Made by a program: the position numbers and the translations under genes | DNA from: Methanoregula sp. UBA64 | Lineage (GTDB): Archaea > Halobacteriota > Methanomicrobia > Methanomicrobiales > Methanospirillaceae | Length of the DNA: 64,000 nt | Assembly (NCBI RefSeq): GCF_002502735.1 | Contig: NZ_DAQC01000004.1 | Span: 8,266 to 72,265 of the forward strand | Direction: 5' to 3' | Notes under the pieces: model-generated | Told to the model about the DNA's origin: nothing | The model's input: only the letters and a program-made list of their open reading frames with translations | Database searches by the model: none | In this document: in pieces, positions 35,124 to 43,690 of the stretch | Numbering within the stretch: the stretch's first letter is position 1 | How the letters are laid out: each line of letters starts with the position of its first letter

Positions 35124-35170
35124 GCACAATTCCCTATATTACCCGGCGAAACAAAATCTCATCAACCACT

Positions 35171-37408
35171 ATGTCCAGCATCAGCCATCCCCTCATCCGG
35201 CCCGACAGCATCGAGTCGCGGGAGTACCAGCTCGCGGTTGCCATGAAGGCGCTGGATGCAAACACGATGGTGATCCTCCCCACCGGCCTCGGGAAGACCG
35301 CAGTTGCCCTCATTGTCGCGGCCTCCCGGCTCTACAATGAGAAAGGCCGGATCCTGATGCTTGCCCCGACAAAACCCCTCGTGGAACAGCACCTCCGGTT
35401 CTTCGAGAAATACCTTCTCGCAACAAGCCCGGCCGGGTCCGATGCCCCGCCGTTTGCGATGTTTACCGGCGAAGCCCCGCCGGCCGAGCGGACGGCGGAC
35501 TGGGAGCGCTCGCAAGTGATCTTTGCCACCCCGCAGGTGGTAAAAAACGACCTGATCGCGGGACGGTACACCTTAAAGGACGTCACGCTCATGATCGTGG
35601 ACGAGTGCCACCGGGCGGTTGGGAACTATGCCTATGTGTTCCTTGCCCAGCGCTACCTTGCAACCGCTGACAAGCCCCTCATCCTTGCCATGACCGCATC
35701 GCCCGGCGGTGCGCAGGCAAAGGTGCAGGAGGTCTGTGCCAACCTCGGCATCGTGCAGGTCGAGAACCGGACCGAGAACGACCACGATGTCCGGCCCTAT
35801 GTCCACGAGCGTGATGTGGAGATCGTTACGCTCTCCCTCCCGAACGATCTTAAGGCCGCCATCCATGCAATCAACTCTCTCATTGAGAACCGGCTCGCAC
35901 TCCTTGCCTCGGTCGGGTTTGCCGTCCCGAAACGTGAGAAACTTTCCATGCGGGAACTCGCCGGCATCAACGCCCAGATCCAGCAAAGGATCCAGAACCG
36001 GGACCAGGCCGGCTATGCCGCGGCCTCGGTCTATGCCGAGCTCATGAAGCTCCGCCATGCCATAACCCTTGCCGAATCACAAGGGAGCGAGGTGCTCAAG
36101 GGCTATGTGGCAAAGCTCGTTGCCGAAGGCTCGGGCGCCGGGGGGAGCAAGGCGAGCCAGCGGCTGAGCCGGGACCCGGTCTTCCGCGAGCTTTTTGAGC
36201 TGTCCCAGACGTGGAAGGCCGAGCTGCACCCCAAGCAGGCAATTGTTCTCGATCTCGCCCGCGAACAACTGGAAAACCATCCCGAGAGCCGGATCATTGT
36301 CTTTGCCACGTTCCGGGATACCGTGCAGCTCCTGGTCGATTACCTGAACGCAAACGGGATCGCCTGCGAGCGGTTCGTAGGCCAGGCAACAAAGGATGCG
36401 GAAAAAGGGCTCTCGCAGAAGAAGCAGATCGCTGCTCTTACCCGGTTCCGGGCCGGGGAGTTCAAGGTGCTGGTCGCAACATCGGTCGGTGAAGAGGGCC
36501 TTGATGTCCCCTCAACCGATCTCGTGATCTTCTACGAGGCGGTCCCTTCAGAGATCCGCTCCATCCAGCGGAAAGGACGGACCGGCCGGTCCGCCGCGGG
36601 AAGGGTCGTTGTCCTTGTCACGAAAGGAACCTCCGACGAGGTCTTCCGGTACGTGAGCCAGTCAAAGGAGCGCATGATGCAGAAGAGCATGCGGGAGCTT
36701 GCCGGCCACTCATCCGAACCCGCAAAACCGGTGGCCGTCGACCAGGCCCTCATCGATGAGTTCACCCCGCAGGGGCCGGCGATCCATATCGACGACCGCG
36801 AGACCTCCTCGAAAGTGGTCGAGATTCTCTCCGGCATGGGCGCCGCGATCCGGCTCGAACGCCTGCCGGTGGGAGATTATGTCATCGGCGACAGGATCGC
36901 GGTCGAGCGAAAGACTGCCCGTGACTTTGTCGATACCCTCATCAACCGGGACCTGCTCGGGCAGGCAAAGGCGCTCTCCGAGGCGGTCCCCCGGCCGGTC
37001 ATGATCATCGAGGGCGGCGATATCTACACGCAACGGGACATGAACCCGAATGCCCTGCGGGGAGTTCTCGCGGCGCTCACGGTCGACATGGGAATCACGC
37101 TTCTCTTCACCCGGGACGAGCAGGACACGGCCCAGATGCTCTTTGTGATCGCAAAGCGCGAGGAGGGCGAGCGGGGCGAGCGCAAGTTCCATCCCCACAA
37201 GTCGTTTGCATCTGCAAAGGAAGAGCAGGAATACATTGTCTCGGCGTTCCCCGAGATCGGGATGAAGAACGCCCGGCTGCTGCTCGCACATTTCGGCACG
37301 ATACAGGGAATTGCGAATGCTTCCTTGGAAGAACTCGTTGCGGTAAAGGGAATAGGGGAGAAGACCGGGGGGAAGATCTTCGAGTTGTGCCGGAGGAAGT
37401 ACGGGTAA
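35171..37408 (+). CDS. hef: Hef: SF2 helicase fused to XPF-type nuclease
   Basis: 745 residues. The helicase half has Walker A LPTGLGKTAVAL, DECH in MIVDECHRAVG, MTASPGG, ATSVGEEGLDVP and QRKGRTGR. The nuclease half has the ERCC4 active site GDYVIGDRIAVERKTARDF, then two helix-hairpin-helix units (MKNARLLLAHFG, LVAVKGIGEKTGGKIF). Hef acts on stalled replication forks and branched DNA and is the archaeal relative of FANCM/XPF. It stands alone, bounded by the GC-rich inverted elements. Confidence 0.97.
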   Translation: MSSISHPLIRPDSIESREYQLAVAMKALDANTMVILPTGLGKTAVALIVAASRLYNEKGRILMLAPTKPLVEQHLRFFEKYLLATSPAGSDAPPFAMFTGEAPPAERTADWERSQVIFATPQVVKNDLIAGRYTLKDVTLMIVDECHRAVGNYAYVFLAQRYLATADKPLILAMTASPGGAQAKVQEVCANLGIVQVENRTENDHDVRPYVHERDVEIVTLSLPNDLKAAIHAINSLIENRLALLASVGFAVPKREKLSMRELAGINAQIQQRIQNRDQAGYAAASVYAELMKLRHAITLAESQGSEVLKGYVAKLVAEGSGAGGSKASQRLSRDPVFRELFELSQTWKAELHPKQAIVLDLAREQLENHPESRIIVFATFRDTVQLLVDYLNANGIACERFVGQATKDAEKGLSQKKQIAALTRFRAGEFKVLVATSVGEEGLDVPSTDLVIFYEAVPSEIRSIQRKGRTGRSAAGRVVVLVTKGTSDEVFRYVSQSKERMMQKSMRELAGHSSEPAKPVAVDQALIDEFTPQGPAIHIDDRETSSKVVEILSGMGAAIRLERLPVGDYVIGDRIAVERKTARDFVDTLINRDLLGQAKALSEAVPRPVMIIEGGDIYTQRDMNPNALRGVLAALTVDMGITLLFTRDEQDTAQMLFVIAKREEGERGERKFHPHKSFASAKEEQEYIVSAFPEIGMKNARLLLAHFGTIQGIANASLEELVAVKGIGEKTGGKIFELCRRKYG

Positions 37409-37515
37409 ACGTATTGTTAAAGTGAAGATTATACTTGAAAGTCAAATATAGACAAAATATTAGACGATCCTTAACGGAAAGATAGAATAAATGTAAACTG
37501 TGGAAGGATTTGCTT

Positions 37516-37947
37516 GTGTCATATGAAGAAATAATCATTTCAATATTAGGTCTGCTCGGGATTAGTGGGATAATTGGTACTTACTTAACTTACGTTTGGG
37601 AAAAAAGAAAAGAACGCGAGAGTAAAGAAAATGAATTGAAAGTGGTTCGGTACAAATGCATAATTTTATTGATGTATGCTTTCCTGAATCCTGACGAACT
37701 CGATTCAATTAAGAAAAATCAACAGAATATTCAAAACATAGTCGATTTAAAAAGAGAACTGCAAACTGAATGGGTTAATTCATGGATTTTTGCAGGCGAT
37801 TCTACCGTTCGATCCCTTAAACGATTTTTAGATAACCCTAATGAAATGACATTTGCCAATACAGTTTTGTCAATGAGAAAAGAATTGTGGAATAAAAAAA
37901 CAACATTATTGGAAGCCGAATTCTCAATTAAAGATTTCACCCACTAA
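37516..37947 (+). CDS. AT-rich, foreign-looking membrane-anchored protein of unknown function
   Basis: 143 residues from GTG 37516, eight bases after GGAAGG; a TTG at 37510 is too near the ribosome site. One N-terminal membrane helix (IIISILGLLGISGIIGTYL), then a charged cytosolic helical part (EKRKERESKENELK). Base composition is strongly AT-rich (AAA, AAT, TTA and ATT codons dominate) against the GC-rich surroundings, which indicates recent transfer. The layout of a TM helix plus a small soluble domain recalls accessory or defence-associated proteins, but no family is recognised. Confidence 0.78.
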   Translation: MSYEEIIISILGLLGISGIIGTYLTYVWEKRKERESKENELKVVRYKCIILLMYAFLNPDELDSIKKNQQNIQNIVDLKRELQTEWVNSWIFAGDSTVRSLKRFLDNPNEMTFANTVLSMRKELWNKKTTLLEAEFSIKDFTH

Positions 37948-38013
37948 ACTTTGTCTTTTCTCGCCCACTTCCGCACTTCATTGAGCAGATTATTTTTTCT
38001 GGTTGTGGAAAAC

Positions 38014-38062
38014 GGGTAATTAAGGCCGCCGCGGGGCGCCCTTCGGGGCGGCGGCAGGGCAT
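38014..38062 (-). repeat. GC-rich inverted repeat element, right copy
   Basis: Reverse-complement partner of 34938-34987. Its plus-strand form has GGCCGCCG...CGCCCTTCGGGGCG...GGC, a stem capped by TTCG, an exceptionally stable tetraloop in RNA. It lies between the stop of the AT-rich gene (37947) and the end of the convergent minus-strand gene (38103). Confidence 0.7.
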
Positions 38063-38102
38063 CGCAATTTTCCCTATAGTCGACCATAACCTTAACAGAT
38101 GT

Positions 38103-38606
38103 TTACCCCAGCTCCGGCACCGTATCCACCCACGCCGCCACCTTCTTTAGGATCGCATCGTCCGTATACGAAGAGACTGTGATCCGGTTCCGGGCAAGAC
38201 TCAGGGCGTACACCTCGCCGCCGGGATCACAGCACCGGATCGTGACCGAGAAGAGATCGTCATCCGGCAGGTGCTGTACCGTGCCCCGGTGGGAGAGGTT
38301 GTTTGCCACGTTCGAGATGACCGCCGCGATCCCGGTCTGGTATCCCCCGACCGAATCGTACTGGTCGAGGGCAGCACCGATCCGCTTCTTCTTGTCGTTC
38401 AGGTACACGAACTTTGCCGTATACATCTCCCGGACCTTTTCTGTCGGGGGATGGTTCTTTCGTGCCGAGCGGTACGAGGTGCAGCCAAGGGGATTGCCCA
38501 GGATCAGGGTCTGGATAATCCGGTCGAATGTCCCGATATCCGCGATCGGATGTTTCAGCCGGTGATACGCGCTCTTGCATCCCGGCCGGGGTATGAAGTG
38601 AGCCAT
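38103..38606 (-). CDS. Hypothetical protein
   Basis: 167 residues from ATG 38606, preceded by the strong ribosome site GGAAGGA; longer upstream frames are rejected. Soluble; contains HRLKHPIADIGTFDRIIQTL, ARKNHPPTEKVREMY and AALDQYDSVGGYQTGIAAVI. The C-terminal part (FSVTIRCCDPGGEVYALSLA) is strand-rich. No recognised family. It is convergent with the AT-rich gene and followed on the right by a 500-base non-coding tract. Confidence 0.75.
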   Translation of the reverse strand: MAHFIPRPGCKSAYHRLKHPIADIGTFDRIIQTLILGNPLGCTSYRSARKNHPPTEKVREMYTAKFVYLNDKKKRIGAALDQYDSVGGYQTGIAAVISNVANNLSHRGTVQHLPDDDLFSVTIRCCDPGGEVYALSLARNRITVSSYTDDAILKKVAAWVDTVPELG

Positions 38607-38731
38607 GATTGTTCCTTCCCTTTTTTTCCTGAATGCCCGGCCGGTCTTGTCCGGCATCTCCTGTCGGGACCCGGCCGTTCCATATATCAGTAAGGGGGAA
38701 TTGACCGGATCGGATAAATCCTTGCCGGTGA

Positions 38732-38753
38732 TGCAGGGGGTCGGGCACAAAAA
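38732..38753 (+). repeat. TGCAGGGGGTCGG repeat, copy 1
   Basis: TGCAGGGGGTCGGGCAC followed by an A-run. Shares the TGCAGGGGGTYGG core with the copies at 38882-38908 (inverted) and 39004-39030. Confidence 0.65.
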
Positions 38754-38881
38754 TAGCAGCCCACGGACCGGATGGCCTGTTACCCGGGCGGCATATCTGT
38801 CTCCGGATTTCTTCGGGGTAAACATGCACTCCCATTTCCCGGATCCGTGGCAGGATTGTGATAGTGGCTGCCGGTTTTTTG

Positions 38882-38908
38882 CACTAATTATCTGTCCAAC
38901 CCCCTGCA
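38882..38908 (-). repeat. TGCAGGGGGTTGG repeat, copy 2 (inverted)
   Basis: Read on the minus strand: TGCAGGGGGTTGGACAGAT, then AATTAGTGC. The AATTAGTG end is shared with copy 3, so the unit is about 27 bases. Confidence 0.65.
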
Positions 38909-39003
38909 TACATTGGCAGAATATTTGCCCGGTTCAATCGATCTTCCCGCATTTTTATGACGATGAAATATGCATTCATCCACAGGGAACCGTTGCAGGC
39001 AGG

Positions 39004-39030
39004 TGCAGGGGGTCGGATGCGAAATTAGTG
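39004..39030 (+). repeat. TGCAGGGGGTCGG repeat, copy 3
   Basis: TGCAGGGGGTCGGATGCG, then AAATTAGTG. Together with the inverted copy 2 it could form a stem of about 25 base pairs with a 95-base loop. Confidence 0.65.
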
Positions 39031-39108
39031 TACGACAGCCAGAAACGGCATCCGCACCGGAACCACAGGTAGCGAAAAACAAGTGAAAAAAGCATGACCC
39101 GTACCGGC

Positions 39109-39516
39109 TTACAGCCGGCACAGGATCTCAAGCGCTTCCGACCCGGTCTTCACCGCAGTCATCAGCGTAAGAATATGGTTGGGATCTTTCTCGTTATTGA
39201 TCCGCTCGCAGAGCGCATGGATCGTCATTGCGATCTCCTCGGCAAGCATGTTCCCTTCCCCGTCCTCGCACGTACAGGACCCGTCATCGTGGTCCCCGCC
39301 GCAGGTGCAGCCTGCGTCATGTTCGTGGGAATGCGCTGCCGGGGCTGCTTGCGCCGCGGGAGCCTTTGCCGCGCTCTTCTCGGCGCAGACCACGCAGAAG
39401 GTCTTCTTCTTGTACTCGAACATCGGGCACCCGCACACCGGACAGACCTTCTCAAGCATCTTACCGCCCTTGAGGAGGTACTCGGCCATGATCTCGTCGT
39501 CTTTTCTCTCGGCCAT
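39109..39516 (-). CDS. p27/SSSCA1-type zinc-ribbon protein with His/Cys-rich insert
   Basis: 135 residues from MAERKDDEIMAEYLLKGG, the usual beginning of the Sjogren's autoantigen p27 (SSSCA1/ZNRD2) family. The ribbon Cys are in VCPVCGCPMFEY and FCVVC. A central Ala/Pro stretch is followed by a metal-binding-looking block, HSHEHDAGCTCGG and DDGSCTCEDGEGN, not part of the usual family core. The C-terminus is helical (MTIHALCERINNEKD). Upstream GGTGAG is only three bases before this ATG, so 39519 or TTG 39543 remain possible starts. Divergent from UPF0147. Confidence 0.85.
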   Translation of the reverse strand: MAERKDDEIMAEYLLKGGKMLEKVCPVCGCPMFEYKKKTFCVVCAEKSAAKAPAAQAAPAAHSHEHDAGCTCGGDHDDGSCTCEDGEGNMLAEEIAMTIHALCERINNEKDPNHILTLMTAVKTGSEALEILCRL

Positions 39517-39544
39517 CATCTCACCGTCTGATCCTATATCCAAC

Positions 39545-39552
39545 TTATATAT
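39545..39552. promoter_or_regulatory. TATA box in divergent p27/UPF0147 promoter
   Basis: TTATATAT lies 44 bases before the UPF0147 ATG, leaving room for a short leader that includes the GGTGAT ribosome site at about 39587. The symmetrical TATA may also serve the minus-strand gene, giving a very short leader there. Confidence 0.5.
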
Positions 39553-39595
39553 GCGAGTTCTACGTATTAACTACAGGTACACGGCAGGTGATACC

Positions 39596-39859
39596 ATGTC
39601 AAATCCTGAAAAAACCATGGAAAACTGTATCCTGATGTTGCAGCACATCCAGGAGGACAGCACAATCCCAAGAAATATCCGGCGCGTTGCTGACGAGACC
39701 CGGACGCTGCTTACCAACAACACCAAGGCAATGGGCCTTCGCGCCGCCGAGGCAATTTCTAAAATCGATGAAATCTCCAACGATCCCAACATGCCCATCC
39801 ATGCACGGACCCGGATCTGGGAACTGGTATCCCAGCTTGAAACGATCCCGCTCGACTAG
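39596..39859 (+). CDS. UPF0147 family protein
   Basis: 87 residues, entirely helical: NCILMLQHIQEDSTIPRN, ADETRTLLTNNTKAMG, ISKIDEISNDPNMP and RIWELVSQLE. This is the conserved archaeal UPF0147 family, whose function is unknown; members occur in nearly all Euryarchaeota and form small helical bundles. ATG 39596 is preceded by AGGTGAT. The start at 39179 in the same frame is a read-through artefact. Confidence 0.93.
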   Translation: MSNPEKTMENCILMLQHIQEDSTIPRNIRRVADETRTLLTNNTKAMGLRAAEAISKIDEISNDPNMPIHARTRIWELVSQLETIPLD

Positions 39860-40019
39860 GGCACGGGGAATTTTTTAATCACTTTCTCTTCTTTACCGGT
39901 CATTTGCTGCTGCCTGAACGGAATTTCCGGATCATCCAGCACGCAGGTGACGTGAAGGCAGGCGCGAACGGCAAACACCGGCCGGGCAACGACTCCTGAA
40001 AATAAAACAAAAAAGGGGG

Positions 40020-40577
40020 TTATGCCGCATCCAGCGAGCGGACGCAGTACCCGAGCGCAATGCCGATGATACCGTATACCACGAGGATCACGCCGACCCA
40101 GAGCACCATCAGGGCAATGCCAAGGAGCGGGAGGATGCAGATCATCAGCCCGAGGATAATAGCAAGGATACCCTGGAGGGCAAAGAGGCCCCGGTGGATC
40201 ATGGTCTTCTCGCTGATCGCAAGCACAAGGCCTATGAGTCCACCCAAAAAGAGGGCAATACCGGCGATAACGGCGATTGCCTGTCCCATCACATAGGGGT
40301 GGACGATCGTTGCGATCCCGACAAAGAACCCGATCACGGCAAGGACCGCAAGGAGGGCTGAAGACTTCCAGCCGCCCGGCGAGAGCGCGGAAATAACGAG
40401 GGCAGAGAACGAGAGCAGGATGATCAGGATCCCGATCAGTTCGATCAGCACCGTAGCCGAAACGGTCGGGAAGAGTACCACAAGGAGTCCGAATATCACG
40501 GCAAGTGCGCCGAGGAGGACAAGCGATCCCCACTTGACGCTGGTGACGTTTTCAACAGTGACAACATCTGCAGCCAT
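40020..40577 (-). CDS. DUF308/HdeD-like six-TM membrane protein
   Basis: 185 residues from MAADVVTV. Six hydrophobic helices in three pairs (GSLVLLGALAVIFGLLVVLF, IELIGILIILLSFSALVI, ALLAVLAVIGFFVGIATI and so on) in the DUF308/HdeD pattern. HdeD is an acid-resistance membrane protein in enterobacteria, but archaeal members have no assigned role. No charged channel residues stand out. Monocistronic. Confidence 0.88.
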   Translation of the reverse strand: MAADVVTVENVTSVKWGSLVLLGALAVIFGLLVVLFPTVSATVLIELIGILIILLSFSALVISALSPGGWKSSALLAVLAVIGFFVGIATIVHPYVMGQAIAVIAGIALFLGGLIGLVLAISEKTMIHRGLFALQGILAIILGLMICILPLLGIALMVLWVGVILVVYGIIGIALGYCVRSLDAA

Positions 40578-40696
40578 AGGCAACATTAGAACCCTTCGCG
40601 GGATTCCAGATAAAAGTTCTTATATGCAGGCGCTGCCGGCCGGCGAAATGAAATTACCGGGAGAGGGGACCGGTAAAAAAGGATTATTCTCGGGTA

Positions 40697-41194
40697 TTAT
40701 GCGATCCGGTGGGTGACCGACGGGATACTGATCTGGCTTGAATACGTGGACTGGTACCCGTCGGGGAAGGTGATGGTCGTGGTCTGCGGTGCAAAGTCGG
40801 CCGAGACGAGCGGGGCGTACCACTGGTTCTTTACTGCTTTCTGTGCGGCGGCAAAGGAGAACGAAGGGGTCGTCATGGTGGTTGCCCCGGCATCTGTGCT
40901 GACCGCTGCAAACGAGCCGATACTCACATCAGCCGAAGACAGGTCCGCCTTCTGGACCGTCACCGGGCGGTTGAGGTTCTCCTGGAGGGCATTCTGGAGG
41001 AGTTTTGCCGGGTCTGCCGCATGGAAGAAGATAGCGGCCTGTTCGGTAAGGGAGAGGTCGTACTGCATGTCCGCCTGTGCATTGCCGTTCTGGTCGAGGG
41101 TTATGGAAAGCGTCTTTGCCGTAAATGCCTGCGCCGGCATCACGGCCAGGCATACGACGCAGAGAAACCCGATTACAAGGTAACTGAATTTCAT
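40697..41194 (-). CDS. Secreted hypothetical protein
   Basis: 165 residues. Signal peptide YLVIGFLCVVCLAVMPAQAF, then a beta-rich domain starting TLSITLDQNGNAQADMQY and ending FPDGYQSTYSSQISIPSV, with no Cys in the mature part. The opening and the following helix (EQAAIFFHAADPAKLLQNAL) are similar in plan to the outer domain of the membrane HTH protein at 61755-62723, suggesting a shared fold. Exported to the cell surface or pseudoperiplasm; function unknown. Confidence 0.75.
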   Translation of the reverse strand: MKFSYLVIGFLCVVCLAVMPAQAFTAKTLSITLDQNGNAQADMQYDLSLTEQAAIFFHAADPAKLLQNALQENLNRPVTVQKADLSSADVSIGSFAAVSTDAGATTMTTPSFSFAAAQKAVKNQWYAPLVSADFAPQTTTITFPDGYQSTYSSQISIPSVTHRIA

Positions 41195-41329
41195 ATGGTG
41201 TCACGTTTACGTTACTTTTTTTGCTATAAAGGCTTGCTCGTTTCCGGTTCACGAAAAAAACGACGGGCATTCCGCCGGATAAAAGAAGAATTGGGGCAGC
41301 CAAAAAAGGGGCTGCCATGCCGGAAGGGA

Positions 41330-42559
41330 TTACCTGCGGTTCCGGCCGGTATACAGGATCATTCCTGCCCCGAACAGGCCGAGAAGCACCACGGTCACCG
41401 GCAGCGGGGAGGGCTTTGTTGTCGGGACGGTGGTTGCAGCGGTTGTGGTGGATTTTACCAGGTTGACATGCATGGAGACAATCTCGCCTGCCGCCGGGTA
41501 CTGGACGATCGAGCCCGAGGCCGTCACGTATCCGTCCTTTTCCACCCGGTAGGTCTTAAAAGGCGTACCGGTAACCGAGACCGTGTCGTACAGCACGCCA
41601 TTCGAGACAGTGCCCTGCAGAGCGTCGTCGAAGTACACGTTCGCGCCGTCAACATTGCAGTAAATGGCATAGGTGCCCATCCCGGAGCCCGCGGGCGGGG
41701 CGGTCGGGGTTTCCGTTACCGGGGACGATGATGCGGAGAGGGTGACATAGACGTCCTGTGTCTGGCCTTTTGCCGGGGTTGATGGCAGGGTGCCGGAGGC
41801 GGTGGTGTAGCCGTTTGCGCTCACCGCATAGGTCTTGTAGGGGGTGCCGGTGGTATAGACGGCCACGGTCAGGACGCCGTTTGTAATGGTGCCCTTGTTT
41901 GTCCCGTCAAGGGAGACGGTGGCCCCGTTCACATTGCAGTGGAACCGGTAATACCCGGTGTCGCCGCCAATGAGCGTGGTCGTAACCGCGGTCGTGGGTG
42001 CCGTTACCGGTATGGGAGAGAGGGTCGGGTAGAGGTAAACAGTCTGGCCGTCGGAGGGCATGGTGACCCCGCCCGTGTAGGTGTAATACCCGGACTTCGA
42101 GACCGAGTAGGTGGTGTAGGGCGTGCCGGTCGTGGAGACTTCGAGCGTGAAGCTGCCGCCCGAGATGGTGCCCTTTGTTACGCCGTTAAAGGCAACCGAG
42201 GCCCCGTCCACATCGGAGTATACGGTGATCCAGCCCGTGCCGCTGCCGGCCGGTTTTGGTTCGAGGGCGACCGTGATCTCCAGGTTTGCGCTGCCGCCCG
42301 GCACATAGTTGACGCTGCCGGTTGCATCGTAATAGCCGTCCTTTGTCACTTTGTAGGTGGATGCGTCCACGCCGTTTGCGATATCGAGGGATCCGCCGGA
42401 GATCGTCCCCTTGTAGGTGTTGTCAAGGTACACTGCTGCGCCATCGACATTACAGTTGATGGTCAGATACCCGGTCCCACCTGCCGGCGCGGACGCAAGG
42501 GCCGGCACCGCAAGCAGGCCAAGGGCGATCAGAACCAGACAGAACAGGGAGTATTTCAT
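41330..42559 (-). CDS. Secreted protein with four PEGA domains and C-terminal TM
   Basis: About 409 residues from MKYSLFCLVLIALG, a signal peptide ending at PALASA. Four PEGA-type repeats follow (YLTINCNVDGAAVYLDN, WITVYSDVDGASVAFNG, YYRFHCNVNGATVSLDG, YAIYCNVDGANVYFDD), each with a KGTIS/T step, and a C-terminal helix LPVTVVLLGLFGAGMIL with a basic NRR stop. The design is typical of methanogen envelope proteins; PEGA domains bind or shape surface layers. An ATG two codons upstream (42565) is equally possible. Confidence 0.9.
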   Translation of the reverse strand: MKYSLFCLVLIALGLLAVPALASAPAGGTGYLTINCNVDGAAVYLDNTYKGTISGGSLDIANGVDASTYKVTKDGYYDATGSVNYVPGGSANLEITVALEPKPAGSGTGWITVYSDVDGASVAFNGVTKGTISGGSFTLEVSTTGTPYTTYSVSKSGYYTYTGGVTMPSDGQTVYLYPTLSPIPVTAPTTAVTTTLIGGDTGYYRFHCNVNGATVSLDGTNKGTITNGVLTVAVYTTGTPYKTYAVSANGYTTASGTLPSTPAKGQTQDVYVTLSASSSPVTETPTAPPAGSGMGTYAIYCNVDGANVYFDDALQGTVSNGVLYDTVSVTGTPFKTYRVEKDGYVTASGSIVQYPAAGEIVSMHVNLVKSTTTAATTVPTTKPSPLPVTVVLLGLFGAGMILYTGRNRR

Positions 42560-42647
42560 TCGCATAATTCTGGGTTTCCCCGGCGTGCATATAAGGCTTG
42601 GGCTTTTGGAAGAAAGGTCAGGAAAAAACGGGTGCGGGAGGAACAGA

Positions 42648-43613
42648 TCAGTACTGCTCTGCGATCCGGACAAACTCATCGAAATGTTTGCTCTTCTTAA
42701 AGAGCCACCAGGTGAACCGTTCGATCACGGTAAAGGAGAAGGATCCGCCCGCGGCATTCGGGTGCCCGCCGCCCCCGAACTCCCGCGCGATCAGGTGGCT
42801 GATAGGGGGGACCGACCGGAGGGAGAACTTGCCGTCCTTTCCAATGATCACCTCGATATCGGTCTTCTTCTTCTCCCGGATATAGTGCGCCGTCTCGCTC
42901 GGGTAGCCGTAGAGCGGGGCAAAGACTACCCGGTACTTCTTCCCGGCAAAGGTTGCATGGCCCAGGCTGTCTGCCATGGCCTTGTCCATCTCGGCCTTGA
43001 TCTCCTTGTATTCGGCCTCGATCACGGGATCGGTAAAGGCGCCCCCGATCAGGCAGTCCCGGACATGGTCCCGGTTCTTCTTTCTCTGGAGCACCTGCCC
43101 GAGCACGGCGGACCGGGGATCGGCATGTTTCCAGAGGTCGTAATCGCAGACTATGCGTGCCACCTCTGCGGCCGTCGCGTTCCCGGGCATGAGATCACGT
43201 GCCACAATCCCCGTTGCACAGACCTCGGTATCAACGCAGAGGAGCGCAACCGTGGTCCGGATTGCGGCCATCTCCTCCTCGCGCCAGCGGTGATGATCCC
43301 GCCACTCGATTACCCAGCCGTTCTTCTGCGCTTTCTGCGCCAGGGTGTCTGCCCCTTTCTGGTACCCGATATCCGAGATCGAGAGCGTGTCACCCTTCCC
43401 GGGGCTTGCCGCCACGAGGGAAAAGAGCGTGATAAATTTCCCTACCGAACTCCAGATCGTAAACACGCCGTCTTTCCCGTACTTCATCCGGTGGATCGCA
43501 TCGGCCCCGACCGCGTCGAGGTCGTTATGCGTCAGGTGGACGATATGTACGGTACGCGAGGAAAGGGCACTGGTGAGGCCTTTGTCGTCTTCGGTCCGGG
43601 AGGGCTGCGGCAT
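42648..43613 (-). CDS. DHH-family phosphoesterase
   Basis: 321 residues from MPQPSRTEDDK; the longer frame to 43688 is not family-like. DHH motifs: HNDLDAVGAD (metal ligands), ISDIGYQKGAD, EWRDHHRWREEE (DHH) and the DHHA1 signature GGGGHPNAAGG near the C-terminus. These enzymes hydrolyse phosphodiesters (RecJ/NrnA/GdpP types); the absence of OB or membrane domains points to an NrnA-like oligonucleotide or cyclic-dinucleotide hydrolase. Its promoter region backs onto the tRNA-Phe promoter. Confidence 0.92.
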   Translation of the reverse strand: MPQPSRTEDDKGLTSALSSRTVHIVHLTHNDLDAVGADAIHRMKYGKDGVFTIWSSVGKFITLFSLVAASPGKGDTLSISDIGYQKGADTLAQKAQKNGWVIEWRDHHRWREEEMAAIRTTVALLCVDTEVCATGIVARDLMPGNATAAEVARIVCDYDLWKHADPRSAVLGQVLQRKKNRDHVRDCLIGGAFTDPVIEAEYKEIKAEMDKAMADSLGHATFAGKKYRVVFAPLYGYPSETAHYIREKKKTDIEVIIGKDGKFSLRSVPPISHLIAREFGGGGHPNAAGGSFSFTVIERFTWWLFKKSKHFDEFVRIAEQY

Positions 43614-43690
43614 TTTACGTGTACTACTTGGCCGGGCAGGGGATAAAAAGAAGGTACCGGGAGTGTCCGAAAGCGGCCCGGAAAGCACAT

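Larger units (their letters stand above)
34879..35170. other. Hairpin-rich intergenic region
   Basis: 292 bases with no gene. Besides the GC-rich element at 34938-34987 it contains ACCCCC-GAA-GGGGGT at 35046-35060 and GGGGATTT-CAG-AAATCCCC at 35101-35119 followed by four T. These may terminate glyS transcription. CCCTATATTACCC at about 35130 can serve as the hef TATA box, some 35 bases before the start. Confidence 0.5.
38607..39108. other. Non-coding tract with three short repeats
   Basis: 502 bases without a credible gene between two minus-strand genes. It contains three copies of a 22-27 base repeat, two direct and one inverted (listed separately), and AT-rich blocks near 38880-38890 and 38950-38975. 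The longer reading frames across it have no ribosome site and unusual composition. Confidence 0.5.

Noticed and set aside
38605..39072. 155-residue plus-strand frame across the repeat tract
   Set aside because: Starts inside the promoter of the minus-strand gene, no ribosome site, Cys/Pro-rich atypical composition, and contains the three repeats.
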